Assembly (NCBI GenBank): GCA_905182535.1
Contig: CAJJBZ010000012.1
Coordinates: 109,366-173,365, forward strand
Direction of reading: 5' to 3'
Origin: an uncultured Planktomarina sp.
GTDB taxonomy: Bacteria > Pseudomonadota > Alphaproteobacteria > Rhodobacterales > Rhodobacteraceae
Length of the DNA stretch: 64,000 nucleotides
Below the pieces are notes generated by a model that ran no database searches, was not told where the DNA came from, and was given only the letters and a program-made list of their open reading frames with translations. The first letter of the stretch is position 1. Every line of letters begins with the position of its first letter. Position numbers and translations under genes: made by a program. Positions 44,898-53,822 of the stretch are shown here, one piece after another.

Positions 44898-46799
44898 CTA
44901 TTCCCTCGTCCAAACCTGCATTGGGTTGGGGCCGCGGTTACACCAGACGTAATACGGAACAGCCGTCAGTGTTGCTGGGATTTCCAAGGGCGGTGTCGCG
45001 CGATAAAGATCGCGCGTCCAGTCACTGCTTTCAATGCGGACACCTTCAGCCTGCAGCGTCACGATTCCACCCAACAGGTTATCGCGGGCAACGGCACGAA
45101 TGTCCGCTGACTGAGGTAAACGCAGGCTGCTGACCGGTTCTGTCCCATTGTCGTGTTGTTCTAGGCAATAGACCAGCGGACCCCGGCGCAGCGCCACACG
45201 CCCTAAATCTGCTTTGACATAGGGATGCGCGTAAATGCGTTCGGCGGGCATCGGCAGATCAAGTCTAACGATATCGCCAGACGCCCATTGGCGGCCAATC
45301 GTCAGATAGCCGTTTTCCAGATTGGCCCTAGCATCAATGGCCTCACCGTTGACCTGCGCCGTCGCACCTTTGGCCCAACCGGGGATGCGCAGTTTCAGGG
45401 CAAACTTGATTGGTTTTTCCAGCAACACCTCGACACTGATCTGACCTGACCATGGATAGTCGCTGACTTGTTTTATCGTCACAGAATTTGCGCCCACTGA
45501 CACATCAGCCTCGCTGGTCCCATAGAGGTGGATGGCCAGGGACTCGTCGCTCGTCGAATAAAAGTACCCGGCGACCGACGCGATCAGGCGCGATGCGTTC
45601 ATTGTGCAACACGGACAATGATGCCAGCTCCAGCGTGAATGTGTGCCGTCACTATCCAACTTATTGTCATAAAAATAATGCTCGCCGTCGCGTGACAAGC
45701 CGGCCAGCGAGTTATTGTACAAAGCGAGTTCCAGAATGTCCGCATATTGGCCATCAAGATCGATGTTCAGCATCCGCTGCGCCCAGAACACCATCGCAAC
45801 GGACGCACAGGTTTCAGCATAAGCTGTGTCATTGGGCAAATCATAGTTAGTCGTGAAGCCTTCGTTGCACTCTGATGGACCAAAGCCGCCGGTGATATAC
45901 ATACGGGTTTCGGTGATATCTCGCCACAAGGTTTCGCACGCCGATTTCAGACTGTCGTCACTCAATTCGGACGCCAAATCGGCCATCGCGGCGTACATAT
46001 ACATTGCGCGCACGGCATGCCCGACAACCTTGTCCTGTTCGCGAACCGGAATATGCGATTGATTGTATTCGTAGGTAGCATGATGAAACGCCTCGGGGCT
46101 TTCGCCGCGGGCATCGCGTTCTATATCAAAGTAATGTGGTTGGATGCCACGTTGATTGATGAAATATGTCGCCAGATCGAGGTGCTTTTTATCCTTGGTC
46201 ACGCCATACAGTTTGATCAAGGCCAGTTCGATTTCCTGATGTCCGGGATAGCCGGGTTTTTGATTGTCACCCGTGCCAAATGTATCGCCGATATGGTCGA
46301 CATACTTTTCCATCACGTCCAAAAGCCGCCGCCGGCCCGTTGCCTGAAAATAGGCAACCGCCCCTTCCAGCATGTGTCCGGCATTATATAGTTCGTGATT
46401 GTCGCGCAGATTGGTCCATTCGTTTTCGGGTTCGCGTTGTAGGTACCAGCAATTGAGATAGCCACTGGGTGCCTGTGTTTTTTCCAGTTGGACGGTGATG
46501 TCGTCTATTTGCTCCTCGATCGCGTCGTCGCGACGATGCGACAGGGCATAGCTTGCTGCCTCGATCCATTTACCAATATCGGAATCCCAGAATATCTGCG
46601 TGGTAGAGCCCTTTTTGCTCCGCGGGATCGTCAGAGGCGGCACTGGATGCTGCACAGTGAGGGAGTCGAGCATGTTGAATTCTACCAGCTTGCGGTACTG
46701 GCTTGGAATTGTGTGCGTCAATACCGTTTCCAGCCGCTCACGCCAGAATTCACCTTCAAGTTTGACATCTGAAAAATTTACTGGAGTGTATTTCCGCAT
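44898..46799 (-). CDS. GH127-type glycoside hydrolase (beta-L-arabinofuranosidase-like)
   Basis: The 633-residue protein matches DUF1680/GH127. Counterparts of the residues of the Bifidobacterium enzyme HypBA1 are in place: Glu313 as acid/base, and the zinc-binding Glu329, Cys331, Cys397 and Cys398 in AYAETCAS and WHHCPCCTMN, where Cys397 is the expected nucleophile. There is no signal peptide, so it acts in the cytoplasm on imported sugar. The actual substrate within GH127 and relatives is not evident. No sugar transporter is adjacent; the region around it is full of IS fragments. Confidence 0.9.
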   Translation of the reverse strand: MRKYTPVNFSDVKLEGEFWRERLETVLTHTIPSQYRKLVEFNMLDSLTVQHPVPPLTIPRSKKGSTTQIFWDSDIGKWIEAASYALSHRRDDAIEEQIDDITVQLEKTQAPSGYLNCWYLQREPENEWTNLRDNHELYNAGHMLEGAVAYFQATGRRRLLDVMEKYVDHIGDTFGTGDNQKPGYPGHQEIELALIKLYGVTKDKKHLDLATYFINQRGIQPHYFDIERDARGESPEAFHHATYEYNQSHIPVREQDKVVGHAVRAMYMYAAMADLASELSDDSLKSACETLWRDITETRMYITGGFGPSECNEGFTTNYDLPNDTAYAETCASVAMVFWAQRMLNIDLDGQYADILELALYNNSLAGLSRDGEHYFYDNKLDSDGTHSRWSWHHCPCCTMNASRLIASVAGYFYSTSDESLAIHLYGTSEADVSVGANSVTIKQVSDYPWSGQISVEVLLEKPIKFALKLRIPGWAKGATAQVNGEAIDARANLENGYLTIGRQWASGDIVRLDLPMPAERIYAHPYVKADLGRVALRRGPLVYCLEQHDNGTEPVSSLRLPQSADIRAVARDNLLGGIVTLQAEGVRIESSDWTRDLYRATPPLEIPATLTAVPYYVWCNRGPNPMQVWTRE

Positions 46800-46884
46800 A
46801 ATTCCGTCCCCATATCGGTTATCAAATCATCCATGACTTGTTGTGGCCGCCACTGTTTCCAAATTACAAGTTAAAACGCGCTAC

Positions 46885-46980
46885 GGTGCTGTCAACTTAA
46901 TGAGAACACCCATCGGATTGCTAGCGCAGCCCAAATCTATGCGCTCAATAAGCGACGCCACTCAGCGAGAGCAGTGGCAC
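46885..46980 (-). mobile_element. IS6 right-end fragment, inverted
   Basis: Read on the minus strand it matches the right end of the IS6 copy at 43658-44252, including CTCTCGCTGAGTGGCGTC, the stop region and the terminal GTTGACAGCACC. It abuts the left end of another copy at 46981, so two IS ends are joined back to back. Confidence 0.7.
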
Positions 46981-47270
46981 GGCACTGTCAGAGTAAACTT
47001 GCTTGAAGCGGGCAGGGCTAATTTGTAACCATGCCGAATGACAAAACATTCTCCATTCCGCTACTTTAAAACCAGCCCTGAAGTCATCCGACTTGCAGTA
47101 ATGATGTACGTTCGATTTCCGCTTTCGCTCCGTAATGTGGAGGACCTTCTTCATGAACGGGGTGTAGATGTAAGCCATGAAACGGTCCGGTTTTGGTGGA
47201 ACCGCTTCGGGCCATAGATTTGAGCTGTGATAGCAATCTGGTGTATGTTCTCTTTAGTCTGATAGCTCTC
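46981..47270 (+). mobile_element. Internally deleted IS6 copy with both ends
   Basis: The left end starts GGCACTGTCAGAGTAAACTTG. A transposase start at 47038 reads MTKHSPFRYFKTSPEVIRLA and goes on to FWWNRFGP, then jumps directly to TAGATTTGAGCTG, the sequence after the normal stop, and to the right end near 47270. About 540 bases of the gene are lost. The result has the build of a miniature element that could be moved by an intact relative. Confidence 0.75.
47038..47217 (+). pseudogene. IS6 transposase N-terminal fragment
   Basis: The 59-codon remnant has the N-terminal helix-turn-helix part of the transposase (SPEVIRLAVMMYVRFPLSLR and EDLLHERGVDVSHETVRFWW). It ends in a TAG created by the internal deletion. 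It supplies the part missing from the copy at 43639-44241. Confidence 0.75.
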
Positions 47271-47293
47271 TTTGGTTTAGCAGCCATCGCTGA

Positions 47294-47419
47294 CTTGACT
47301 CCACTAAGCGATTGTTGTTCCCTCAAGAAACAACAATACAAGTCAAGATAAAAACATTTGTGATTGTTTTATCTTGACTCATCTAAGCCATTGCTGTTCG
47401 CTCGAGAAGTAACAGCAAT
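47294..47419 (+). promoter_or_regulatory. Palindromic module upstream of amino-acid ABC operon, copy 1
   Basis: The core is an inverted repeat at 47341-47379 (AGTCAAGATAAAAACA against its near-exact reverse complement). It is flanked by two direct repeats, 47294-47337 and 47374-47419, each with CTAAGC(G/C)ATTG(T/C)TGTTC, and each able to form its own small hairpin (for example CCATTGCTGTT with AACAGCAATGG). A copy of the palindrome and one flank lies at 63887-63975, in the same orientation to the liv operon. It may be an operator region or a mobile repeat. The start codon of the transporter is 120 bases downstream. Confidence 0.6.
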
Positions 47420-47539
47420 GGACAAGATTGGTGGGAGTGGCCGTAGTTGCAACATTCAAATACGAACATTGCGAAATGAGTTTGGCTCTCAAAGAAAGTC
47501 AATGACGAAAAAAGAAACCTAGGTAACAGGGAGAAACCT

Positions 47540-48337
47540 ATGAAAATTAAGACACTGGTAACTGCACTTGCGGTATCTGCGCTAAGCATCACCTCTGCAG
47601 CAGCGGACATCTTGGATACAATCAAGGAACGCGGAACTTTGGTCGTTGGAGTAAAGGCCGACTACAAGCCTTACGGTTTTTTGGACACCTCGGGTGCCAT
47701 TATAGGCATTGAGCCTGATTTGGCAAAGGACGTCGCTGACAAACTTGGCGTAGCTATTGAATATGTGCCTGTTGTCAGCTCCAACCGGATGCAGTTTTTG
47801 GAACAGGGCAAGATTGATCTGATGATTGCAACCATGACCGATAAACCGGATCGTCGTAAAGTCGTCTTAATTCCTGACCCGAACTACTATTCATCCGGCA
47901 CCAATATTTTGGCTTTAAAGAGCCTTGGGTTAAAGGAATGGGAAGACCTGCGCGGTAAGCCAGTTTGTGGCATTCAAGGGGCGTTCTACAACAAAGCCAC
48001 GTCGCAAAATTACGGTGCAGAAATTGTTGCATTTAAAGGCACAGCAGAGGCGTATGCCGCCCTCAGAGGCGGCAACTGTGCCGCGTTCGTTTATGACGAT
48101 AGCGCAATTGTTGCCAAAGCTGCCGATCCAGACTGGTCTGAATACGAGATGCCACTTAAGACTATTGACGACGCCCCATGGGGCTTAGCTGTTGCACTGG
48201 GCGAGCAAAACTTTGGAGATATGATGGGCGAGATGATCATCGATTGGCACAAGACGGGTCGCATCCTTGAGCTTGAGACAAAATGGGGTGTTGAAAACAC
48301 GCCGTTCGCTCTGGCGATGCACGATAAATACAAGTGA
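47540..48337 (+). CDS. Polar amino-acid ABC transporter, substrate-binding protein
   Basis: A periplasmic binding protein of family 3 (SBP_bac_3). The 265-residue product has a signal peptide (MKIKTLVTALAVSALSITSA, cleavage after AAA) and the family start ILDTIKERGTLVVGVKADYKPYGF. The motif DLMIATMTDKPDRRKVVLIP is characteristic. Amino acid specificity cannot be read off. It heads a four-gene operon and is followed by a strong hairpin. Confidence 0.9.
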   Translation: MKIKTLVTALAVSALSITSAAADILDTIKERGTLVVGVKADYKPYGFLDTSGAIIGIEPDLAKDVADKLGVAIEYVPVVSSNRMQFLEQGKIDLMIATMTDKPDRRKVVLIPDPNYYSSGTNILALKSLGLKEWEDLRGKPVCGIQGAFYNKATSQNYGAEIVAFKGTAEAYAALRGGNCAAFVYDDSAIVAKAADPDWSEYEMPLKTIDDAPWGLAVALGEQNFGDMMGEMIIDWHKTGRILELETKWGVENTPFALAMHDKYK

Positions 48338-48346
48338 TCGTAAGGT

Positions 48347-48372
48347 TGGGCGGAACCATCAGGTTCCGCCCA
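48347..48372 (+). promoter_or_regulatory. Hairpin between binding-protein and permease genes
   Basis: TGGGCGGAACC (48347-48357) pairs perfectly with GGTTCCGCCCA (48362-48372) around ATCA. No T-run follows, so it is more likely a message stabiliser that favours the binding protein than a terminator. The aap operon has a similar arrangement. Confidence 0.6.
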
Positions 48373-48399
48373 GTCGAAATCGTCTGAGGGAAAGCCAGT

Positions 48400-49146
48400 A
48401 TGGAATATATTTTCGATTGGTTTCGTGTCCTGTATCAGGAGACGGGTATAAACTTGCCGTTCCTTTACGACGAATATGATAGAAACCGTATGGTGGAAGG
48501 GTTTTTTACAACCATCTGGTTATCGCTGGTCTGTTTGTTTTTCTCGGCCATCATCGGAATAATAGGTGCTTGGCTCCAAGGTTCTTCGTTTAAATGGACG
48601 CGACGCATAGTTAACGGCTACATTCAAATTTTTCGAAACACGCCGCCCTTGGTACAGCTCTACTTCTTCTATTTTGCGATTGGGACTTTATTGCCTCGGG
48701 TCGATAACGACTGGGGGGGGCAATCGCCGATCTTGGGCAGTTTCGCATGGGCTGCGATTTCACTATCATTCTTTGCAGGTGCCTTTAACGTCGAGATTTT
48801 TCGTTCAGGGATTGAAGCGGTTCCAAAATCCACAGTGGAGGCCGCCGAAGCACTTGGTTTTTCAAAACTACAGATTTACCGCGACATCACTCTACCACTG
48901 GCGTTTCGTGTCGTGCTACCAGCGTTGAACAACAATCTCGTTAACCTTGTGAAGACAACAACTTTGGCCTACGCAATTGCGGTACCTGAGATGTTGTATG
49001 AGGCCAACCAAATCTGGTCGGATAATGTAAATGTTACAGAGATGATGGTCTTCCTGCTGTTTGCCTACTTCCTGCTTGTCGGCATTTTGGTAGGCGCAAT
49101 GAATCGCTGGGAACGTGCGATGAAAATTCCGGGGTATGGCGGATGA
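48400..49146 (+). CDS. Amino-acid ABC transporter, permease 1
   Basis: The 248-residue inner-membrane protein of the HisM/HisQ type has about five hydrophobic segments, the family motif IQIFRNTPPLVQLYFFYFAIG and the coupling loop VEAAEALGFSKLQIYRDITLP. It overlaps the next permease gene by four bases. Confidence 0.9.
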   Translation: MEYIFDWFRVLYQETGINLPFLYDEYDRNRMVEGFFTTIWLSLVCLFFSAIIGIIGAWLQGSSFKWTRRIVNGYIQIFRNTPPLVQLYFFYFAIGTLLPRVDNDWGGQSPILGSFAWAAISLSFFAGAFNVEIFRSGIEAVPKSTVEAAEALGFSKLQIYRDITLPLAFRVVLPALNNNLVNLVKTTTLAYAIAVPEMLYEANQIWSDNVNVTEMMVFLLFAYFLLVGILVGAMNRWERAMKIPGYGG

Positions 49147-49979
49147 GTTATAAAACAGATTTGCCTGTGATGTTGCAAGCCAACCCGCACGCGCCTGAGC
49201 CTTTTTTGGGACTTAAACTTTGGCATATTTTGCCAATCGGTCTGATTGCAATATTCGGGCCGGGTCTGGCCTTTGCGCAGTCCACAAATGAGGCACAATC
49301 GCCGCTGTCCGTGTTGTTGGACTGGGCACCTCTGCTGCTAAAAGGGTTTGCCTTTAACCTTATTATTTCCTTCTGTGCTATGGCTCTTGGCACTATAATT
49401 GGTGGGATTTTGGGTTTGGGGCAGATATCGCTGCTGGCCGTTACACGACACAGCTCGTGGTTCGTAACGCAGTTCTTCCGTAACGCGCCTTGGCTGGTCC
49501 TACTATTCTTCGCTATGTTTTTGCTGCCGTTTGAGATGAACGTCTTTGGATTTAAAGTCCCTTTCCCAGATTGGCTGAAAGCAATCCTTGGTTTGTCTTT
49601 GCCCGTGATGGCAAACGTATCCGAAATCGTACGCGGTGCGGTTAGATCATTGCCAAGCGGTCAGTGGGAGGCAGCTGAAAGCCTGGCTTACACACGACTC
49701 CAGACTCTGTGGCTCATAATATTGCCGCAATGCATAAAGCGGATGCTTCCGCCTTGGATGAACCTGTACTCTATTCTGACTATGGCCACGGTTCTGGCGT
49801 CAATAGTTGGTGTGAATGAGGTGATGACCCTGACTGGGCAAGCCTTAGCATCTGAAGGTGGCCGCCCTGAGCTTCTGGCTCCCTTTTACGGCTTTATTTT
49901 GTTATTGTTTTTTATCTACTGCTACCCAATCGCTCGGTTCACCGTGTGGTTGGAGAAGAAATACGCTTTCATAACCTGA
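49143..49979 (+). CDS. Amino-acid ABC transporter, permease 2
   Basis: The second HisM-type permease has 278 residues. An N-terminal hydrophobic part (LWHILPIGLIAIFGPGLAFAQ) precedes the domain and adds one segment compared with permease 1. The marks FFRNAPWLVLLFFAMFLLPFE and WEAAESLAYTRLQTLWLIILP are clear. The two permeases presumably form a heterodimer. Confidence 0.9.
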   Translation: MSYKTDLPVMLQANPHAPEPFLGLKLWHILPIGLIAIFGPGLAFAQSTNEAQSPLSVLLDWAPLLLKGFAFNLIISFCAMALGTIIGGILGLGQISLLAVTRHSSWFVTQFFRNAPWLVLLFFAMFLLPFEMNVFGFKVPFPDWLKAILGLSLPVMANVSEIVRGAVRSLPSGQWEAAESLAYTRLQTLWLIILPQCIKRMLPPWMNLYSILTMATVLASIVGVNEVMTLTGQALASEGGRPELLAPFYGFILLLFFIYCYPIARFTVWLEKKYAFIT

Positions 49980-49988
49980 GGACTTGAT

Positions 49989-50735
49989 ATGAGCTGGACA
50001 CCTGCAGAGCCAATGGTTTCAATAAAAAATGTGCATAAGTCATTCGGGGATCTTCATGTGCTGAAAGGCATCTCGCTCGATGTAATGAAGGGTGATGTCA
50101 TCTGCATAATCGGACCGTCAGGGTCTGGAAAATCCACACTAATTCGCTGTGTAAATGCGCTAAATGACATTCAGAAAGGCTCAATCAAGGTCGAAGGTAT
50201 AGAAGTGAATGACCCAAAGCTCGACAAGCTTCAGCTGCGTAGGAAGGTTGGGATGGTGTTTCAGCAATACAATCTCTTCCCTCACAGGACTGCTTTACAG
50301 AACGTCATGATGGCGCCAGTGCGGGTGTTGAAGCAGGACAAATCTATAGCCGAAGAAACAGCCCGTGCACTGATTAAGAAAGTGCGTCTGGAAGGCAAGG
50401 AAGACGCCTATCCGGGCGAGCTATCCGGTGGTCAGCAACAACGCGTGGCAATCGCACGCTCGCTCGCGATGCAGCCCGATGTTATCTTGTTTGATGAGGT
50501 AACCGCCGCGCTTGATCCTGAAACCGTTGGTGAGGTTTTGGAGACCATCAAGGACCTTGCTGAGGATGGCATGACCTGTATCTTGGTGACACACGAAATG
50601 GGCTTTGCCCGTGAAGTGGCTGATCATATCTATTTCACGGATCGCGGTATTATCGTCGAACATGGCCCACCAGAGACTTTTTTCCAGAATGCAAAGGATT
50701 CACGGACCAAAGAGTTTCTGAGCCAAATCTTATAA
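49989..50735 (+). CDS. Amino-acid ABC transporter, ATP-binding protein
   Basis: The 248-residue ATPase of the GlnQ/HisP type has Walker [11 protein letters not shown]-loop FQQYNLFPH, signature [15 protein letters not shown] and Walker B VILFDEVTAALDPE, where the usual Pro after DE is Val. The switch histidine is in VTHEMGFAR. It ends the four-gene operon. Ten bases after the stop an IS6 left-end fragment begins, so the operon borders directly on a mobile remnant. Confidence 0.92.
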   Translation: MSWTPAEPMVSIKNVHKSFGDLHVLKGISLDVMKGDVICIIGPSGSGKSTLIRCVNALNDIQKGSIKVEGIEVNDPKLDKLQLRRKVGMVFQQYNLFPHRTALQNVMMAPVRVLKQDKSIAEETARALIKKVRLEGKEDAYPGELSGGQQQRVAIARSLAMQPDVILFDEVTAALDPETVGEVLETIKDLAEDGMTCILVTHEMGFAREVADHIYFTDRGIIVEHGPPETFFQNAKDSRTKEFLSQIL

Positions 50736-50744
50736 TTCGACGAA

Positions 50745-50833
50745 GGGCATTGTCGGATTAAACTTGCTTGAAGCGTGCAGGGCTAATTTGTAGCGTGTTT
50801 GGACGACAAAACACTCCCCATTTCGCTTCATGA
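50745..50833 (+). mobile_element. IS6 left-end fragment
   Basis: GGGCATTGTCGGATTAAACTTG is followed by the same text as the left end at 46981 and by the first codons of the transposase (TKHSPFRF), after which unrelated sequence starts. The fragment lies ten bases after the ABC operon. Confidence 0.7.
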
Positions 50834-50993
50834 AACCTGGCACGGGGTTCTTGTGACATCATGCCTAGGCTCAGGGACCGGGAACCAAGCACCAAGAGCC
50901 ACGGACATTAGCGCACCCAACTTTGTCCTGACTATTGTGTTGCTGTGGCTCAGTTGGGATTAGATGGTTTTGCTCGGGCAATTGACAGACAGC
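50834..50993. other. Sequence between two IS6 fragments
   Basis: About 160 bases without a recognisable gene separate the left-end fragment from the repeat copy. It holds ACCAAGCACCAAGAGCCACG, a loosely repeated text, and nothing else that can be named. Confidence 0.35.
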
Positions 50994-51257
50994 AGGGGTT
51001 ACTGTGCCTAATCGCCACATATGAGCTGCAGGGCCATGGACTTCGGACCCCGGATCACGAGCTGTGCGCCCTGGGGCTTTTGGTGTTGGTGGTGTGGATC
51101 CATTCGAGGGTAGTTTTGTTTGGACGCGATCTCTATTCACGAACCAATATCAAGTAAAGCCGTACCGCTGCTCTCGCCGAGTGGCGTCAACTATTGAGTG
51201 CATAGATTTAGACTGCGCTAGCAATTCGATGTGTGTTCTTATTTGTTTGACGGCTCC
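50994..51257 (+). repeat. Direct repeat, copy 2, ending in an IS6 right-end fragment
   Basis: This is the partner of 41308-41578: it starts GGGGTTACTGTGCCTAATCG, and the piece 51128-51257 is an IS6 right end with CTCTATTCACGAACCAATAT, the stop region and GTTTGACGGCTCC. The pair brackets dddP, GH127 and the polar amino-acid transporter in about 9.7 kb. Confidence 0.65.
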
Positions 51258-51446
51258 GCAGCTGCTTAATCAAAACCCAAACTTCTTCGCCAACCGGGCG
51301 TTATAAACCTACGTTACACAACCTGTATAAGCCTCTGTGTTAGCCTCAGATGGGACCCTCCAGAAAGCTGCGAAACGACTTGGGTTAGCCCCTTATCAAC
51401 ACATGAATTCAAGGTAGCCTTTACTTTTAGAGAATATACGCTCCAG

Positions 51447-52619
51447 TTAAAACAGGTCAGACAAAATTTCATCCGTATGCTCTCCGAATGTTGGTGGCGT
51501 GTGACGATAGCTCACAGGTGTTTTGGAAAATTTCAACGGGTTTCCGATCATCTTGATACTGTCGGATTGGCCTGCACCATTGGGGATCTCTACAAGCATT
51601 TCGCGAGCCTCGACTTGGTCAGAGGCGAATACGCGATCAAGCGTATTCACAGGTCCAACAGGCACTTTGATTGCCTCAAGCCCAGCAACAACAGCATTCG
51701 TTTCGATCTGACGTAATAGCTGTTCAATCTCTGCAATCAACGCATCGCGGTTTTTGAGTCGCACAGGATTCGTTTCAAAACGCGGATCACCAATCCAATC
51801 TGGTCGCCCGAGCCATTCTGCAAATCTTGAAAACTGGCTGTCATTGCCAACTGCGACAACCACATGGCCATCGAAGGTTGCGAATACTTGGTAGGGTACG
51901 ATATTTGGGTGTGCGGTACCGCGTCGTTTGGGCAATTCACCGCTGGTCAGATAGTTTGTCCCTTCGTTGACCAACCATGCGATTTGGCTATCAACCAAAG
52001 CGAGATCAATGTGTTGACCTTCCCCTGATATATCCCGGTACCGCAGGGCTGCCAAAATACCGGTTGAGGCATACATTCCGCACATGACATCTGCGACGCC
52101 AACACCTACTTTCATAGGCTGACCATCTGGTTCACCTGTCAATGACATTATGCCTCCGTAGGCCTGTGCCATAAGGTCATATCCCGGTTTGTGCGCGTTC
52201 GGGCCGGTTTGCCCATATCCCGTAATCGAGCAATAGACGAGTTGAGGTGCTATCTTTGACAACGCCTCGTAGTCCAGGCCATATTTTTTTAATCCGTTAG
52301 CAGTAAAATTCTCGACGAGAACATCGCTGTTTTTCACTAGTTCACGAATAATGCTTTGTCCCTCGGCACTAGCCAGATCAACGGCAAGAGAGCGCTTGTT
52401 TCGGTTTGCGCAGACGAAATACGCACTCAAATCAGTATCAAACCCATCTTTGCCTTTGACAAAAGGCGGACCCCAAGAACGCGTATCATCCCCATTTGTA
52501 GTTGGATTTTCGATCTTGATAACATCGGCTCCCAAGTCGGCGAGTAACTGTGTGCAGGTTGGGCCTGCTAAAATGCGACTTAGATCAAGAATGCGCAACC
52601 CGTCTAACGGTCCTGTCAT
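51447..52619 (-). CDS. Class III CoA-transferase (CaiB/BaiF family)
   Basis: Enzymes of this family move CoA between carboxylic acids. The start at 52619 (MTGPLDGLRILDLSRILAGP) overlaps the aminotransferase stop as ATGA; an earlier in-frame ATG lies inside that gene. The 390-residue product has GPTCTQLLADLGADVIKIENP, NRNKRSLAVDLASAEGQ, the catalytic Asp in YDLMAQAYGGIMSLTG and the later motif GEGQHIDLALVDSQIAWL. The acids it serves are unknown. It is the last gene of the catabolic operon. Confidence 0.9.
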   Translation of the reverse strand: MTGPLDGLRILDLSRILAGPTCTQLLADLGADVIKIENPTTNGDDTRSWGPPFVKGKDGFDTDLSAYFVCANRNKRSLAVDLASAEGQSIIRELVKNSDVLVENFTANGLKKYGLDYEALSKIAPQLVYCSITGYGQTGPNAHKPGYDLMAQAYGGIMSLTGEPDGQPMKVGVGVADVMCGMYASTGILAALRYRDISGEGQHIDLALVDSQIAWLVNEGTNYLTSGELPKRRGTAHPNIVPYQVFATFDGHVVVAVGNDSQFSRFAEWLGRPDWIGDPRFETNPVRLKNRDALIAEIEQLLRQIETNAVVAGLEAIKVPVGPVNTLDRVFASDQVEAREMLVEIPNGAGQSDSIKMIGNPLKFSKTPVSYRHTPPTFGEHTDEILSDLF

Positions 52620-53821
52620 GTCGACGATTCCAATGACAAACAAGCAGTTGAAATCCGCCTGCATGCCTCGCGCAGGGTGTCCTCGGATGCTGCGGTCGAA
52701 ATGCGAATATGGGGGGATAGGCCAAAGGCAACGCCGGGCACCACAGATACGTGATGCACATCAAGGAGCCAGTTACACACGGTTTGATCATCGGTGAGAA
52801 TGCGTCCTTCCGGGGTTTTGCGGTCAATCAAGCCCGCGCAATTCGGATAGACATAAAATGCGCCTTCTGGATTTAGACAACTAATACCGACAATGGCATT
52901 AAGTGCAGAGACCACGATGTCTCTGCGCCGTGAAAAACTGTTAGCGCGATCAGCCATAAAATCGCTTGGGCCATTTAAAGCGGCAATAGACGCCGCTTGC
53001 GAAATCGAGCAGGCATGTGTGCAGCTTTGTCCCTGCACCACATTCATTGCTTTGATCAGATCCACAGGACCTGCGCCGTAGCCGATCCGCCAGCCGGTCA
53101 TTGCAAAGACTTTTGAGACACCGTTCACAAGCAATGTTCGATCCCGCAGATCAGGTGCCACATTCAAAATGGATGCGAATTTGTGGCCATCAAACATAAG
53201 ATGTTCATAAATATCATCGCTGAGGATGCGTACATGTGGATGACAGCGTAAAACGTCGGCCAACCCTGCAAGCTGATCCGCTGAATAGACTCCACCCGTC
53301 GGGTTGGACGGCGAATTGAGCATAAGCCAGCGAGTATACGGTGTGATGGTCTGCTCCAACTTTTCCGGTGATAGCAGAAAGTTCTCACTTTGCGGACAAT
53401 CCACAGTTACAGGCGTGCCATCGGCGATAGCGACCATATCGGGATAGGAAGACCAGTATGGGGCAGGTATTATGACCTCATCCCCTTTGGACAAAGTGGC
53501 CATAAACGCGTTGTAGATGACTTGCTTTGCGCCGTTGCTTACGCTGACCTCCTCTGCCGTATAACTGAGCATATTTTCTCGACTCAACTTTTCAACAATC
53601 GCTGTTCGCAACGCGGGCGTACCCGGGACCACGGTGTAGCGCGTTTGATCCGCCACGATGGCAGCGATGGCGGCTTCTTTAATATGATCCGGTGTGTTGA
53701 AATCTGGTTCACCAATCCCAAGATCGATCACCGGATAACCTTGAGATTGAAGACTGCGTGCCTTTTGTAAGAGACCCAGAATCATAGAGGGTTGGACAGA
53801 TTGAAGCCTGTCAGCAGACAT
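52616..53821 (-). CDS. Class I/II aminotransferase, aspartate aminotransferase-like
   Basis: A PLP enzyme of fold type I. I choose ATG 53821 (MSADRLQSVQPSMILGLLQKA), directly after the stop of the ThDP gene; ATG 53839 is also possible. The 401-residue product has LGIGEPDFNTPDHIKEAA, NSPSNPTGGVYS, and NGVSKVFAMTGWRIGY with the PLP-binding lysine; the substrate Arg is in HIRISTAASEDTL. It may convert an amino acid to the 2-oxo acid used by the adjacent ThDP enzyme; that link is inferred from the operon. Confidence 0.9.
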   Translation of the reverse strand: MSADRLQSVQPSMILGLLQKARSLQSQGYPVIDLGIGEPDFNTPDHIKEAAIAAIVADQTRYTVVPGTPALRTAIVEKLSRENMLSYTAEEVSVSNGAKQVIYNAFMATLSKGDEVIIPAPYWSSYPDMVAIADGTPVTVDCPQSENFLLSPEKLEQTITPYTRWLMLNSPSNPTGGVYSADQLAGLADVLRCHPHVRILSDDIYEHLMFDGHKFASILNVAPDLRDRTLLVNGVSKVFAMTGWRIGYGAGPVDLIKAMNVVQGQSCTHACSISQAASIAALNGPSDFMADRANSFSRRRDIVVSALNAIVGISCLNPEGAFYVYPNCAGLIDRKTPEGRILTDDQTVCNWLLDVHHVSVVPGVAFGLSPHIRISTAASEDTLREACRRISTACLSLESST

Positions 53822-53822
53822 T

